Below the pieces are notes generated by a model. That model saw only the letters and a list, made by a program, of their open reading frames with translations, was not told the DNA's origin and did no database searches. A stretch of 64,000 nt of DNA from Micromonospora sp. WMMD1128 (lineage in GTDB: Bacteria > Actinomycetota > Actinomycetes > Mycobacteriales > Micromonosporaceae), in assembly GCF_027497235.1 (NCBI RefSeq), contig NZ_CP114902.1, positions 3,733,501 through 3,797,500 on the forward strand, given 5' to 3'. Shown here one piece after another: positions 34,201-41,779 of this stretch. Each line of letters opens with the position of its first letter. Within the stretch, counting starts at the first letter, position 1. Made by a program: the position numbers and the translations under genes.

Positions 34201-34555
34201 AGTAGATCCCGTGGTTCGCCTCTCCCCAGTACCCGTACGACCTCACGCCGAGCCGGTCGATCGCCTTCGGCTTCGCACGCCAGGTGGCATGCGGCTGCAT
34301 CGCTATGAGCTGGTCGTACTTCTCTTCCAGCGTCATGCGCGAAACCAAGTCCGCCGCACGGACGCTGAATGGCAGCGAGGTGTTCCGGTACGCCGGCGTG
34401 TCCTCGGCGGAGGCCGACGTCGGCCGCGCGAACGCGGCGAGCCCGCTCGCTGCCACAGCCCACGCCAGCCCGAGCGCCAAGGACCTACGTCCTGGACTCC
34501 TGGCGCCTCCGCCGTGCCCCCTTGCTCGCGGGGGCGCGAAACCGGTCTTCACCAT
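31178..34555 (-). CDS. Secreted GH3 glycosidase (beta-xylosidase/glucosidase-like) with Ig-like domain
   Basis: This 1125-residue exported enzyme starts at ATG 34555, with AAGGAG upstream. Its signal peptide ends near residue 47 (PTSASA). The GH3 N-domain shows DLVSRMTLEEKYDQLIAM, NLNRDPRWGRADESYTEDP and the nucleophile motif GFIVSDCDAI. A GH3 C-domain (VVVVGHRNNDGGEGTDRA), an FN3-like domain and a Big_2-type Ig repeat (SVTPVSTGTVLITAKA) follow. It ends in a short tail, RLGGVRPPLASGGSVHAIAL, that is a shortened copy of the PxKF-like end of the esterase at 36126. It is the target of the LacI-type site at 34896-34909. Confidence 0.9.
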   Translation of the reverse strand: MVKTGFAPPRARGHGGGARSPGRRSLALGLAWAVAASGLAAFARPTSASAEDTPAYRNTSLPFSVRAADLVSRMTLEEKYDQLIAMQPHATWRAKPKAIDRLGVRSYGYWGEANHGIYFPTVPGNGNYTQYPQSTSIASTWNSDITQEIAGGIADEARVTYNTSCPPGVANPNPAGGACHGLTYWSPNQNLNRDPRWGRADESYTEDPFLAGQVAGAFVTGLQGDTASRPDTVPTGAADYIQAVATPKHYLANNSEANRDFGTSNITERSMHEYFLPPFAASAGEAGARSLMAAYNAFSVVEDYTTDYPSASSYPTLWSPRDDATPGGTPGTPAAASRYAIETMLRRSYGFDGFIVSDCDAITRVHGTGTSGHSWRPVQLGGATQISKTLGNAWALKAGTDLDCSGGDYPTASGLPAAQSQGFVGEADIDIALVRAFTARFQLGEFDPVASVPWNSESYSLSEAGDPDVKLASPAHRAIAHESALEAPVLLKNDARTLPFAGAVSGKTVALGHVDALNRFQSGSYSGPTAVNTTFAQALAGRTGSATSAVTAGSSTPFLSSHLAVFPDVLDASGTAITTSLCASSPCDPVADAATAEYQISQADNVVVVVGHRNNDGGEGTDRATVVMPRMQAELIRDSIAPLAQKYGKKIAVWIQAKTMVDVSAVKDLPSVGAIVWSSFNGMYQGRAMAELLFNDAVALEDGRTAVANFSGKLPLTWYSDIDAQLGPAAAPDRGIEDYRMTRAEGARCGRTYLYYQVGPGCAAPHYVFGQGLSYSPFVYGTPRLSSSKITPDDPVTVSVPVSNQVANCPGKAVVEVYAKAPKGADGNQRPLKQLKGFVKSGLITGTPETVQVTIDAGDLWFWDNVKHKKVFPTGDWTILAGPSSADADLKSVTVRVVGHRTAGVEVVSAQPDATELSLDTPDNRINAQLSVTKHDMTFWNLSDRALKVKYTSSDPSIATVDARGSVTPVSTGTVLITAKATANGESKSTTFPVVVTSGAPDATGSAFPNAYTSLVDFGDRAVKLDQARLGTQLSASVFPPNPTATYSYQIAPMDTNTAEASVTSAGVLTATRTGHARVTVTATIAGVQTSESALVRITRRHRLGGVRPPLASGGSVHAIALNSN

Positions 34556-34744
34556 TGACGGTCTCCTTCTCCTCTTCACGCTGCAGAGCTCTCGATGGTG
34601 CTGCCTTTCGCTGCACGGCGAGCCGAAGCTCGTCATCCTCGAACTGCCTTCCGTGCCGGTCGACACGGACGGTCGGATTAGGCTGCAGCACGGCGCGATC
34701 CGGCTGCTCAACCGTCATGGTGGGGGTGACGGGATCCGAACCTC

Positions 34745-34894
34745 TCAGCGTCGGGCTGCCGGTCCGACGACGAGCAGAGCGATACCGGCGCCCGCAGCGA
34801 CGACCGTGCCAGGAATTCCCACGTTGTTGGTGGGCGTTCCTGGTTGGGTGGATCCCGGTGAGCCGGGCAGCCCTCGATCTACCGGCAGGTCCAT
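34745..34894 (-). pseudogene. Remnant: C-terminal cell-wall-anchor-like tail
   Basis: The frame starting at ATG 34894 encodes MDLPVDRGLPGSPG, then TQPGTPTNNVGIPG, then a hydrophobic helix VVAAGAGIALLVVG and the end PAARR. A Pro/Thr stretch, hydrophobic helix and basic tail are the form of LPxTG-like surface-protein anchors, though a real LPxTG is absent. It lies directly behind the operator and promoter, so it may be the tail of a deleted surface protein. A real 49-residue small membrane protein is also possible. Confidence 0.35.
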
Positions 34895-34920
34895 CGTACA
34901 CCGGTATAGATGACGGTCAA
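34893..34920 (-). promoter_or_regulatory. LacI-type operator and promoter of GH3 gene
   Basis: On the - strand, -35 TTGACC (34915-34920) and -10 TACGAT (34893-34898) are 16 bp apart. The operator-like TATACCGGTGTA (34897-34908) lies between and over them. A perfect form, CTACACCGGTGTAG, sits at the esterase promoter (38765-38778). The LacI-family regulator encoded at 34961-36007 is the probable binder. Confidence 0.65.
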
Positions 34921-34960
34921 TGCAATTCCGGCGATTGCGCAAAACGGTGTGGCACCGGCC

Positions 34961-36007
34961 TCAGCGCAGCGTCGACTGCCTCTGGATCAGCTCGAAGTCG
35001 ACGACCATCCTCCGGGGCGCCGGCTGTTCCTCTCGCGGCACACCGTCCAATTGGAGCTGGATCCGCTCTTCCAACAGGGCGACCGCCTGGTGTGCGATCA
35101 CGTCGCGTCCGGGGTCGATGGTGCTCAGCGGAGGCCGGGAGTAGTTCGCTTCGTCGATGTTGTCGAAACCGATCAGCAGGATGTCCTCGGGAACCCGGAG
35201 GCCGCGGTCCTGAAAGGCGGCGAGCGCACCCAGCGCGAGTGTGTCGGCGAACGCCACCACCGCGTCGGGCTTGACGCCGCTGTCAAGGATGCGAGCGATC
35301 GTCGTGGCGCCGGTGGAGTGGAAATAGTCGGGTACCCCGATGATCGCGCGTGGGTCGACGGCGAACCCTCGTGACCGCAGGGCGTCCCGGAAGCCCTGGA
35401 ACCGCAGGGTTCCGCTGCTCGGCGTTGGATCGTCCTTGACTCCCAGGGGAACGACCGTGGTCGCGCCCCGGCCGAGGACGTGCTCGGTCGCCGCACGTGC
35501 TCCCTCGACGTTGCTCATCGTGACGTGGTCGAGGCCGCCATCGAACACCCGCTCGCCCAGGAGCACGAGGGGGAAGTCGACGTCGAACAGCGGGAGGTCC
35601 TGCTGGCCCAGCGCGAGCGGAGAGTACAGCACGCCGTCGAAGCGTGACCGGTAGCTGCCGTCAAGTACCCGCAGCTCGCGGTCGCGCTCAGCGTTGGTCT
35701 GCTCGATGAAGACGGTCAGGCCGCGCCTGGATGCCTCTCGCATGACGGCGTCCGCAAGTTCGGCGAAGTACACGACGCGCAGCGACGGCAGCACCAGGGC
35801 GATCGCCCCGGTCCGGCCCCGGCTCAGGTTCCGGGCCGACACATTCACGTGGTAGCCCAGCTCACGGATCGCGTCGTCCACCCGCTCGCGGGTTTCCGGA
35901 CGCACGTACTGATAGCCGTTGAGGATGTTGGACACCGTCTTGATCGACACCCCGGCGAGTCGGGCGACGTCGCGCATCGTCGCCGACCTGTTGGTCTTGC
36001 GTGCCAC
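34961..36007 (-). CDS. LacI-family transcriptional repressor
   Basis: This 348-residue regulator has an N-terminal LacI helix-turn-helix (about 8-55; ATMRDVARLAGVSIKTVSNILNGYQYVRPETRERV) and a periplasmic-binding-protein-like sensor domain (IALVLPSLRVVYFAELADAVMREA; AFADTLALGALAAFQDRGLRVPEDILLIGFDNID). GTG 36007 is chosen because GGGAGGGG lies 3 bp upstream. It is flanked by two genes, GH3 and the esterase, whose promoters share an ACCGGT-centred palindrome of the kind LacI proteins bind. It probably represses both until an oligosaccharide is present. Confidence 0.92.
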   Translation of the reverse strand: MARKTNRSATMRDVARLAGVSIKTVSNILNGYQYVRPETRERVDDAIRELGYHVNVSARNLSRGRTGAIALVLPSLRVVYFAELADAVMREASRRGLTVFIEQTNAERDRELRVLDGSYRSRFDGVLYSPLALGQQDLPLFDVDFPLVLLGERVFDGGLDHVTMSNVEGARAATEHVLGRGATTVVPLGVKDDPTPSSGTLRFQGFRDALRSRGFAVDPRAIIGVPDYFHSTGATTIARILDSGVKPDAVVAFADTLALGALAAFQDRGLRVPEDILLIGFDNIDEANYSRPPLSTIDPGRDVIAHQAVALLEERIQLQLDGVPREEQPAPRRMVVDFELIQRQSTLR

Positions 36008-36078
36008 GGGCCCCTCCCGCCGCTCCTCGATTCGTCGGCCAGCGTATAAGACCGCACCATTCACCACCCCAGGACGCA

Positions 36079-36114
36079 GCGGCCGGCCCGCCCGATCCAG
36101 GGCGGGCCGGCCGC
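36079..36114. terminator. Strong hairpin after esterase gene
   Basis: A perfect 15-bp stem (36079-36093 with 36100-36114) closes a 6-nt GATCCA loop just past the esterase stop, without a T-run. A degraded relative is at about 31141-31170 behind the GH3 gene. Confidence 0.7.
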
Positions 36115-36165
36115 GTGACGCGAGGTCAGTTGATGGTCAGGGCGACGGTGTGAACGGGGCCGCGG
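36089..36165. repeat. DNA segment repeated at the GH3 3' end (copy 2)
   Basis: This is the fuller copy of the segment also seen at 31141-31215, covering the esterase stop codon, the end of its PxKF-like domain and the downstream hairpin. A second matching piece is near 36435-36475. Confidence 0.65.
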
Positions 36166-38636
36166 ACCGGGTCGATCTGCAACTCGTAGGCGCCCGGGGC
36201 GAGCCCGGTGGTGTCCCAGTGGAAGATGTACTGCTTTCGTGCGGCGCTGTAGCGTGCGGTGTTGTCCGCCCGCTTCTGGACAGGTGCGGCCGGAACGCGG
36301 TGGCCGGCCACACCGTCGGTCTTCTTCACGAGATAGAGGCGCGGTCGCGCGTCGGTGACCGGCTCGCCGTCCGCGTCGGTCACGGTGAACCTGACCGGCA
36401 CGGGGCGTCCGGCGTTGACGATGTCGGAGCCGTCGCCGGCCAGCGGTGGCCGCACCGCGCCGAGCCGGTACTCGGGCGCGAAGATCCGCGGCACGAAGTC
36501 GATCAGATCCGCCATCCAGGTGTCGAAGCCATGCGGTCCGACCCAGGTGCCGGCGTACTCGTATTCGATGCCCTGGGCGGCCAGCCACTGCATCGCGTTC
36601 TGGGTCAACGTGTACGTGAAGTCGACGTCACCGGAGTACAACCGTGCCAGCTTGGTGCTTTCGTTGACCGCCTGGACGTCGACGGCGGTGGGGTAGGAGA
36701 GCAGGCCCCCCGAGAAGGCGCCGATGTAGGCGAACTCGCCCGGGTGGCCGAGCCAGGTGCCGAGGGTGTTCATGGCTCCCCACGACAGACCGGCGAGCGC
36801 CTGCTCGTTCGGATCAGTCGAGATGTGGTACTTCTCCGCCGCGGTTGGCATCACGTGCTGGCTGAGGTCGGTCCAGAAGTCGACGCCGTTCTGGTCGGGC
36901 ATGACCACCACCATCGGCACCATGGTCCCGTTGCGGTAGCTGTTATCGAGGATCTGCTTGGCACGCCCGGTTTCGAGCCAGCTACCGTAGTTCTGGCCCC
37001 CGCCGTGGTACAGGTACAGCACGGGATAGGCCGCTGCGCGGTCGGCATCGTAGCCCGGCGGCGTCCAGACGTACGCGTAGCGCTCCGCGCCCTGGCCTCC
37101 GTCGTAGGTCATCAGCGAGACCGTGCCGCCCCTGCCTTCGGGGACATCGGCGAGCATCGCGTCGGACGTGCCCGGCACGAAGAGCTGCGACTCCATCACG
37201 TGGGTGTTGACGGTGTCGGCCGGGTCCTTCATGTCGACGCCGTCGACCACGTACCGGTAGTAGTAGTAGCCGTCGAGCGGTCCGATCGTCGTTCGCCAGC
37301 GGCCGTCGGGCTGCTTGTTCATCGGGATCCGGAACCATTGGCCGTTCGGCGCCCAGTTGCCCCAGATCGTGACGTCCTTGGCACCGGCCCACTGGGTGCC
37401 GGTCTCGAAGGTGACGATGCCGTGCGGGTCGATGTGCGGGGTCGTGATCGACCCGGCCGCAGGGGGCGCGTACGGCCGGGTCAGCGCGCGGTGTCCCGTG
37501 CTGGCGCCGTGGCGGACGACCTTCTGTCCGAAGAGCCGAGCGGCGAAGTCCCGCAGGTTCTCCCGCCACGCGTCCCAGGTGGCGCCGTCGTCCGGATTGA
37601 CGCCGTCGAACTCGACCTTCACGCCGGACTTCTTCAGGTCCACCAGCATGTCGTAGTTGTCGTTGTAGGACGGATCGAGCGTGTTGCCGACGTATACCCG
37701 GAGCAGTTCGGTGCCCTTGTTGATCGCCTTGGCCTCCGCCCTAGTGATCGGGCCGTCGACGGAGCCGGAGAAGGAGCCGACGTAGGCGAATGCGCCGGGA
37801 TCGCTGCGGAGGATGCTCATCGCCTGCTCGGCACCCGTGGCGACACCGGCCAGCGCCTGGTTCTTGGGCCGAGACGAGATGTGGTAGCCGGCCCGTGCTG
37901 CGGGGACGATGGCGTTGAGCAGCTCGGCGCGGGGGTCGGCGGAAGTGGCGTCAGCCATGACGACCACCATCGGCTTGGCGTCCCCGCCGGCGACCAGGTT
38001 GTCGAGGATCTGCTTCGCCCGGCCGAGTTCCAGCCACTCACGAGCGGTCTGCCCCTCGCTGCTCAGCAGGTACAGGACCGGGTACGCCTCGGCCCGGGCG
38101 GAGTCGTAGCCGGGCGGCGTCCACACCAGGGCCGTGCGGTCCTCCGCCGCCGCTGCGCTCGGGTAGGACAGTTCCTCCACCGTCCCGCCCGCAGCGACGT
38201 CGTCCATCCACGCGACCGACTCACCCGGCACGAAGAAGGTGTTCCAGTTCGGCTTCGACGTCACCGCCACCGGGCTGCCGGGCTGGCGGAAGGACACCTT
38301 CGACCTGTCCGGCATGGTCGCGGTGTACTGGTAGTAGTACAGCCCGGGATCGAGCGGACCGACGTTCGCGGCGTAGTCCGAGCCGCTCGGGTCGAGCGCG
38401 AGCGCCGACCAGGTGCCGCTCGGGCCGATGTTCGCCTCCAGTTCGAGCGTTGCCGGCGTTCCGCCGACGATGCTGCTGGCCTGCGACTGCGGCACCTTGA
38501 AGTAGTGATAGACGTCGTCGTTCGAATGCCACGTGTCGGTCGCGGCAGCCGCCGGGGCCGCGGCGATGACCGACACCACCGCCAAAGCCGCGGCGGCGAC
38601 AAGGCTGGTCCTTCGGGGGCCACTGGTGTGTGACAT
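36126..38636 (-). CDS. Secreted tandem CE1/esterase-D-type protein, first domain catalytically dead
   Basis: This 836-residue exported protein has a signal peptide (about 1-31) and two repeats, each a CBM48-like beta domain plus an alpha/beta hydrolase of the feruloyl/acetyl-xylan esterase type. Domain 2 has the intact nucleophile elbow LAGLSWGAM (Ser618) and a His in VGPHGFDTW (about 702). In domain 1 the matching positions are LAGVATGAE (Ala266) and NPDDGATW, so Ser and His are both lost. A C-terminal PxKF-like domain follows (RLGAVRPPLAGDGS to VHTVALTIN). GAGAGGAG precedes ATG 38636. It probably removes acyl or feruloyl groups from xylan alongside the GH3 enzyme. Confidence 0.9.
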   Translation of the reverse strand: MSHTSGPRRTSLVAAAALAVVSVIAAAPAAAATDTWHSNDDVYHYFKVPQSQASSIVGGTPATLELEANIGPSGTWSALALDPSGSDYAANVGPLDPGLYYYQYTATMPDRSKVSFRQPGSPVAVTSKPNWNTFFVPGESVAWMDDVAAGGTVEELSYPSAAAAEDRTALVWTPPGYDSARAEAYPVLYLLSSEGQTAREWLELGRAKQILDNLVAGGDAKPMVVVMADATSADPRAELLNAIVPAARAGYHISSRPKNQALAGVATGAEQAMSILRSDPGAFAYVGSFSGSVDGPITRAEAKAINKGTELLRVYVGNTLDPSYNDNYDMLVDLKKSGVKVEFDGVNPDDGATWDAWRENLRDFAARLFGQKVVRHGASTGHRALTRPYAPPAAGSITTPHIDPHGIVTFETGTQWAGAKDVTIWGNWAPNGQWFRIPMNKQPDGRWRTTIGPLDGYYYYRYVVDGVDMKDPADTVNTHVMESQLFVPGTSDAMLADVPEGRGGTVSLMTYDGGQGAERYAYVWTPPGYDADRAAAYPVLYLYHGGGQNYGSWLETGRAKQILDNSYRNGTMVPMVVVMPDQNGVDFWTDLSQHVMPTAAEKYHISTDPNEQALAGLSWGAMNTLGTWLGHPGEFAYIGAFSGGLLSYPTAVDVQAVNESTKLARLYSGDVDFTYTLTQNAMQWLAAQGIEYEYAGTWVGPHGFDTWMADLIDFVPRIFAPEYRLGAVRPPLAGDGSDIVNAGRPVPVRFTVTDADGEPVTDARPRLYLVKKTDGVAGHRVPAAPVQKRADNTARYSAARKQYIFHWDTTGLAPGAYELQIDPVRGPVHTVALTIN

Positions 38637-38761
38637 CGCGTTGCTGCTCCTCTCAGAGCGTCAAGGCCTTCCGCGTCGAAGGCACTCGCCTCGCCATCGA
38701 GATCGGCCACCAAAACGTTCCGGCAGCCGCGACAGCCCACATTCACGCCAGCGCACTTCAT

Positions 38762-38790
38762 TTCCTACACCGGTGTAGAGCGAATGACAA
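38762..38790 (-). promoter_or_regulatory. LacI-type operator and promoter of esterase gene
   Basis: The perfect 14-bp palindrome CTACACCGGTGTAG (38765-38778) lies between -35 TTGTCA (38785-38790) and -10 TAGGAA (38762-38767), spaced 17 bp on the - strand. It matches the imperfect site at 34896-34909. Confidence 0.7.
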
Positions 38791-38878
38791 GGGCTCCAGG
38801 TCAGCATTTATCTATTGAGGAGCGTTGATGCCAATTCGGCGCCACGCCTGCAATTCCCACCGGACCGGCGGGCGGTGG

Positions 38879-40423
38879 TCAGTCGGGCGGGGTCATCCGG
38901 CGACGCAGTTCCCGCTTGAGCACCTTGTGGCTCGGCCCAAGCGGCAGGTCGTCGACGTACCGGACCTGCCGCGGGTACTTGTGCCGGCCCAGACGCTCCC
39001 GCGACCAGTCGATCATCTCCTGCTCGTCGGGCAGACCCGGGCCGGCCGGGTCCGCCACCACCACCGCGCAGACCTCCTCGCCGTGGCGCGGGTCGGGCAC
39101 CCCGATCACCGCCACCTGGCCGACCGCCGGGTGCCCGGCAAGAACCTCCTCCACCTCGCGTGGGTAGACGTTGAACCCACCCCGGATGATCATGTCCTTC
39201 TTCCGGTCGATGATGGTGATGAACCCGTCGGCGTCCTTGCGTCCCAGGTCACCGCTACGGAACCAGCCGTCCACCACCGCCTCCGCGGTCGCCTCGGGCC
39301 GCCCCAGGTAACCGGCGAAGACGTTGTGCCCCCGGATGACGATCTCGCCGAGCTCTCCGGTCGGCAGCAGCTCGACCCGCTCGTCCACCTCCGCGCGGGC
39401 GATCTCCACCTCCACGCCCCAGACCGGGTGCCCGATGGTCCCGGCGCGGTTGCCGAAGTGCGGCTGGTTGGTGGTGGCGGTGGGTGAGGTCTCGGAGAGC
39501 CCGTACCCTTCGAAGACCGTCGTCCGGAAGGCGGCGTGGAACCGTTCCAGCACGGCCACCGGCAGCGACGCCCCGCCGGAGACGCAGAGCCGCAGCCGCG
39601 GCAGGTCGTCCCGGTCCCCGGCGGCGTCGAGCAGCGCCACGTACATGGTGGGCACGCCGTGGAAGACGTCCACCCCCTCGCGCAGCATCAGGTCGATGGC
39701 GGCCGGCCCGGTGAACCGGCTCAGCAGCACCAGCGTCGCGCCGATCCGGAAGGTGCCGTTCATCGCCACCGTCTGGCCGAAGCTGTGGAACAGCGGCAGG
39801 CAGCCGAGCACGACGTCCGTGCTGCGCACGTCGTTGGCGTCGAAGACGTTCACGGTGGCGTTCAGGACCAGGTTGAGGTGGGTGAGCAGGGCGCCCTTGG
39901 GCACCCCGGTGGTGCCGCTGGTGTAGAGCACCACCGCCGGATCCTCCGCCGACCGGGTGACGTACGACGGCAGCGGTGGCAGCGGGTGGCTCAGGTCCTC
40001 CAGGCGGGGCGCGACCGCGCCGGCGCCCGCCGGCCCGACGGTCACCAGCGGCACGCCGGCCGCCGCCGCGGCGGCGGCGCCCAGGGCGAGCTGGGAGCTG
40101 TGGCACACCAGCAGCTTCGTGCCGCTGTCGGTAAGCACGTGCGTCGCCTCGTCCACGGTCAGCAGCAGGTGCACCGGGACGAGCACCGCGCCGGCGGCGA
40201 GGCCCCCGTAGTAGACCCGGGGGAAGTCCACCACGTTCGGGGCCAGCAGGGCCACCTTGTCGCCGGGGCCGACCCCCAGCTCCCGCAGCCCGGCGGCGTA
40301 GCTGCGCGCCTCCAGCCACAGCTCGGCGTACGTCACCCGGGTGTCGCCGTCGACCACGGCGACGGTGTCGGCGTGCCGGCGGGCGGACTCGGCCAGCACC
40401 ATGGCCAGCGACAGCGCGGTCAT
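38879..40423 (-). CDS. Acyl-CoA ligase (AMP-binding)
   Basis: This 514-residue ANL-family enzyme activates a carboxylic acid to its CoA thioester using ATP. It shows the P-loop-like VVLYTSGTTGVPKGALLTHLN, the FEGYGLSETSPTA motif, the hinge WFRSGDLGRKDADGFITIIDRKKDMIIRGGFNVYPREVEEVL and the catalytic-lysine end SHKVLKRELR. ATG 40423 overlaps the stop of the short MaoC remnant. It is the last gene of a - strand operon with two acyl-CoA dehydrogenases and an SDR, giving a beta-oxidation-like route. The acid it activates is unknown. Confidence 0.94.
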   Translation of the reverse strand: MTALSLAMVLAESARRHADTVAVVDGDTRVTYAELWLEARSYAAGLRELGVGPGDKVALLAPNVVDFPRVYYGGLAAGAVLVPVHLLLTVDEATHVLTDSGTKLLVCHSSQLALGAAAAAAAGVPLVTVGPAGAGAVAPRLEDLSHPLPPLPSYVTRSAEDPAVVLYTSGTTGVPKGALLTHLNLVLNATVNVFDANDVRSTDVVLGCLPLFHSFGQTVAMNGTFRIGATLVLLSRFTGPAAIDLMLREGVDVFHGVPTMYVALLDAAGDRDDLPRLRLCVSGGASLPVAVLERFHAAFRTTVFEGYGLSETSPTATTNQPHFGNRAGTIGHPVWGVEVEIARAEVDERVELLPTGELGEIVIRGHNVFAGYLGRPEATAEAVVDGWFRSGDLGRKDADGFITIIDRKKDMIIRGGFNVYPREVEEVLAGHPAVGQVAVIGVPDPRHGEEVCAVVVADPAGPGLPDEQEMIDWSRERLGRHKYPRQVRYVDDLPLGPSHKVLKRELRRRMTPPD

Positions 40424-40578
40424 CGGGCCACGTCCCGCACCAGGCGGCTGACCGTCTCGGCGACGCAGACCGGCTGGCCGCCGGCGTCGCGCTCCACGGT
40501 GACCGCGGTGACCACCTGCACGCCGTCGTCCACGGGTGACACGTCGGCCAACTCCTCGATGGACGCGAAGACCCTCAT
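40420..40578 (-). pseudogene. MaoC-type dehydratase gene with internal in-frame deletion
   Basis: This 52-codon frame reads MRVFASIEELADV and then GVQVVTAVTVERDAGGQPVCVAE. The first 12 residues match the usual start of MaoC-like (R)-specific enoyl-CoA hydratases, and the last 40 match their C-terminus. The hot-dog-fold core with the catalytic Asp/His, about 100 residues, is missing. Both ends keep ATGA overlaps with the acyl-CoA dehydrogenase and the CoA ligase, so the operon spacing survived the deletion. It could be kept for translational coupling; enzyme activity is not expected. Confidence 0.7.
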
Positions 40579-41747
40579 GCCAGGTGCCCTCCCAGCTTCG
40601 TGTAGCCGCGCAGCAGATCGCGGGAGATGATCAGTCGCTGCATCTCGTCGGTGCCCTCGAAGATCCGGTACAGCCGGACCTGCCGGTACCAGCGCTCGAT
40701 CGGCAGCTCGCGGGTGTAGCCCATGCCGCCGTGGATCTGCAGGACGCGGTCGACCACCCGGTTGACCATGCCCGCGCCGTAGAGCTTCGCCATCGAGGAG
40801 GCGTGCCGCGGGTCCATGCCCTGGTCGACGGCCCAGGCGGCGCGCAGGATGAGCCAGCGGGCCGCCTCCAGCTCGGTCTCCGAGTCGGCGATCATCCACT
40901 GGATGGCCTGGTTGGTGCCGATCTTCGCGCCGAAGGTCTCCCGGGTGTTGGCGTAGTCGATGGCCATCGACAACGCCCGCTCGGCGATGCCGACGGCGTG
41001 CGACGGGATGGTGTAGCGACCCTTGCCGATCCACTCCATGCCGAGGCTGAAGCCCTGCCCGGGCTCGCCGAGGATGTTGCGCCCGGGCACCCGGACGTCG
41101 TCGAAGACCAGCGAGGCGGGGCCACCCTCGCCCATCGTCTGGATGAACTCCGAGCGCCAGCCCATCGACCGGTCCACCAGGAACGCGGTGGCGCCGCCGT
41201 GGCGGGCGCCCTTCTCCCGGTCGGTCACCGCGATCACGATGGCGAAGTCGGCATCGTGACCGCCGGTGATGAAGGTCTTCTCGCCGTTGAGGATCCAGTC
41301 GTCGCCGTCGCGGCGGGCACTGAGCTTGATGTTGGCCGCGTCGGAGCCGGCGCCGGGCTCGGTGATCGCGAAGCAGCTCCGCCGCTCCCCCTCGATGGTC
41401 GGGACCAGGTACTCGCGCTTCTGCTCGTCGTTGGCGTGGAACAGGATGTTGTCGGCCTCACCGCCGAACCGGAACGGCACGAACGAGCGGCCGAGTTCGG
41501 TCCAGATCAGGGACTGGGTGACGGCCGGCAGGTCCATGCCGCCGTACTCCTCCGGGGTGGCCAGCCCCCAGAAGCCGAACTTGCGCGCCTTGAGCTGCAA
41601 CTCGCGCAGCTCGCTGTGCTCCAGTCCGGGCCGGTGCGCCCGCTCCCGCCGCAGCAGTTCCTGCTCCAGCGGCATGACCTCCCTGGCGATGAAGTCGCGG
41701 GCGGTCTCGCGGATCGCCCGCTCGGTGTCGGAAAGCGCGAAGTCCAT
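40575..41747 (-). CDS. Acyl-CoA dehydrogenase
   Basis: This 390-residue FAD enzyme shows the family layout: an N-terminal helical domain, CFAITEPGAGSDAANIKLSA (FAD/substrate-binding beta domain), WILNGEKTFITGG, GMEWIGKGRYTIPSHAVG, a C-terminal QIHGGMGYTRELPIERWYRQVRLYRIFEGTDEMQR and the expected base Glu in FEGTDE. It should oxidise an acyl-CoA to the enoyl-CoA, passing electrons to ETF. ATG 41747 follows AGGAAAC. The stop overlaps the start of the collapsed MaoC frame. It is the second dehydrogenase of the operon, suggesting two chain-shortening steps or branched substrates. Confidence 0.94.
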   Translation of the reverse strand: MDFALSDTERAIRETARDFIAREVMPLEQELLRRERAHRPGLEHSELRELQLKARKFGFWGLATPEEYGGMDLPAVTQSLIWTELGRSFVPFRFGGEADNILFHANDEQKREYLVPTIEGERRSCFAITEPGAGSDAANIKLSARRDGDDWILNGEKTFITGGHDADFAIVIAVTDREKGARHGGATAFLVDRSMGWRSEFIQTMGEGGPASLVFDDVRVPGRNILGEPGQGFSLGMEWIGKGRYTIPSHAVGIAERALSMAIDYANTRETFGAKIGTNQAIQWMIADSETELEAARWLILRAAWAVDQGMDPRHASSMAKLYGAGMVNRVVDRVLQIHGGMGYTRELPIERWYRQVRLYRIFEGTDEMQRLIISRDLLRGYTKLGGHLA

Positions 41748-41779
41748 GTTTCCTCCGGGTGCTGGTCCGCCGGCGCGCC

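Larger units (their letters stand above)
34556..34960. other. Long leader of GH3 gene with gene remnants
   Basis: This 405-bp gap on the - strand contains a LacI-type operator and promoter at its upstream end, then about 340 bp before the GH3 start. Within it is a short open frame (34894 to 34745) ending in a hydrophobic helix plus Arg tail. Near 34717-34742 there is a stretch resembling a degraded tRNA 3' end. The gap looks like a site where a gene was lost. Confidence 0.5.

Noticed and set aside
34717..34742. tRNA 3'-end-like stretch (GGGATCCGAACCTC on the + strand)
   Set aside because: The T-arm does not pair properly and no anticodon or acceptor 5' half is present. It is at most a degraded fragment, so it is not listed as a tRNA.
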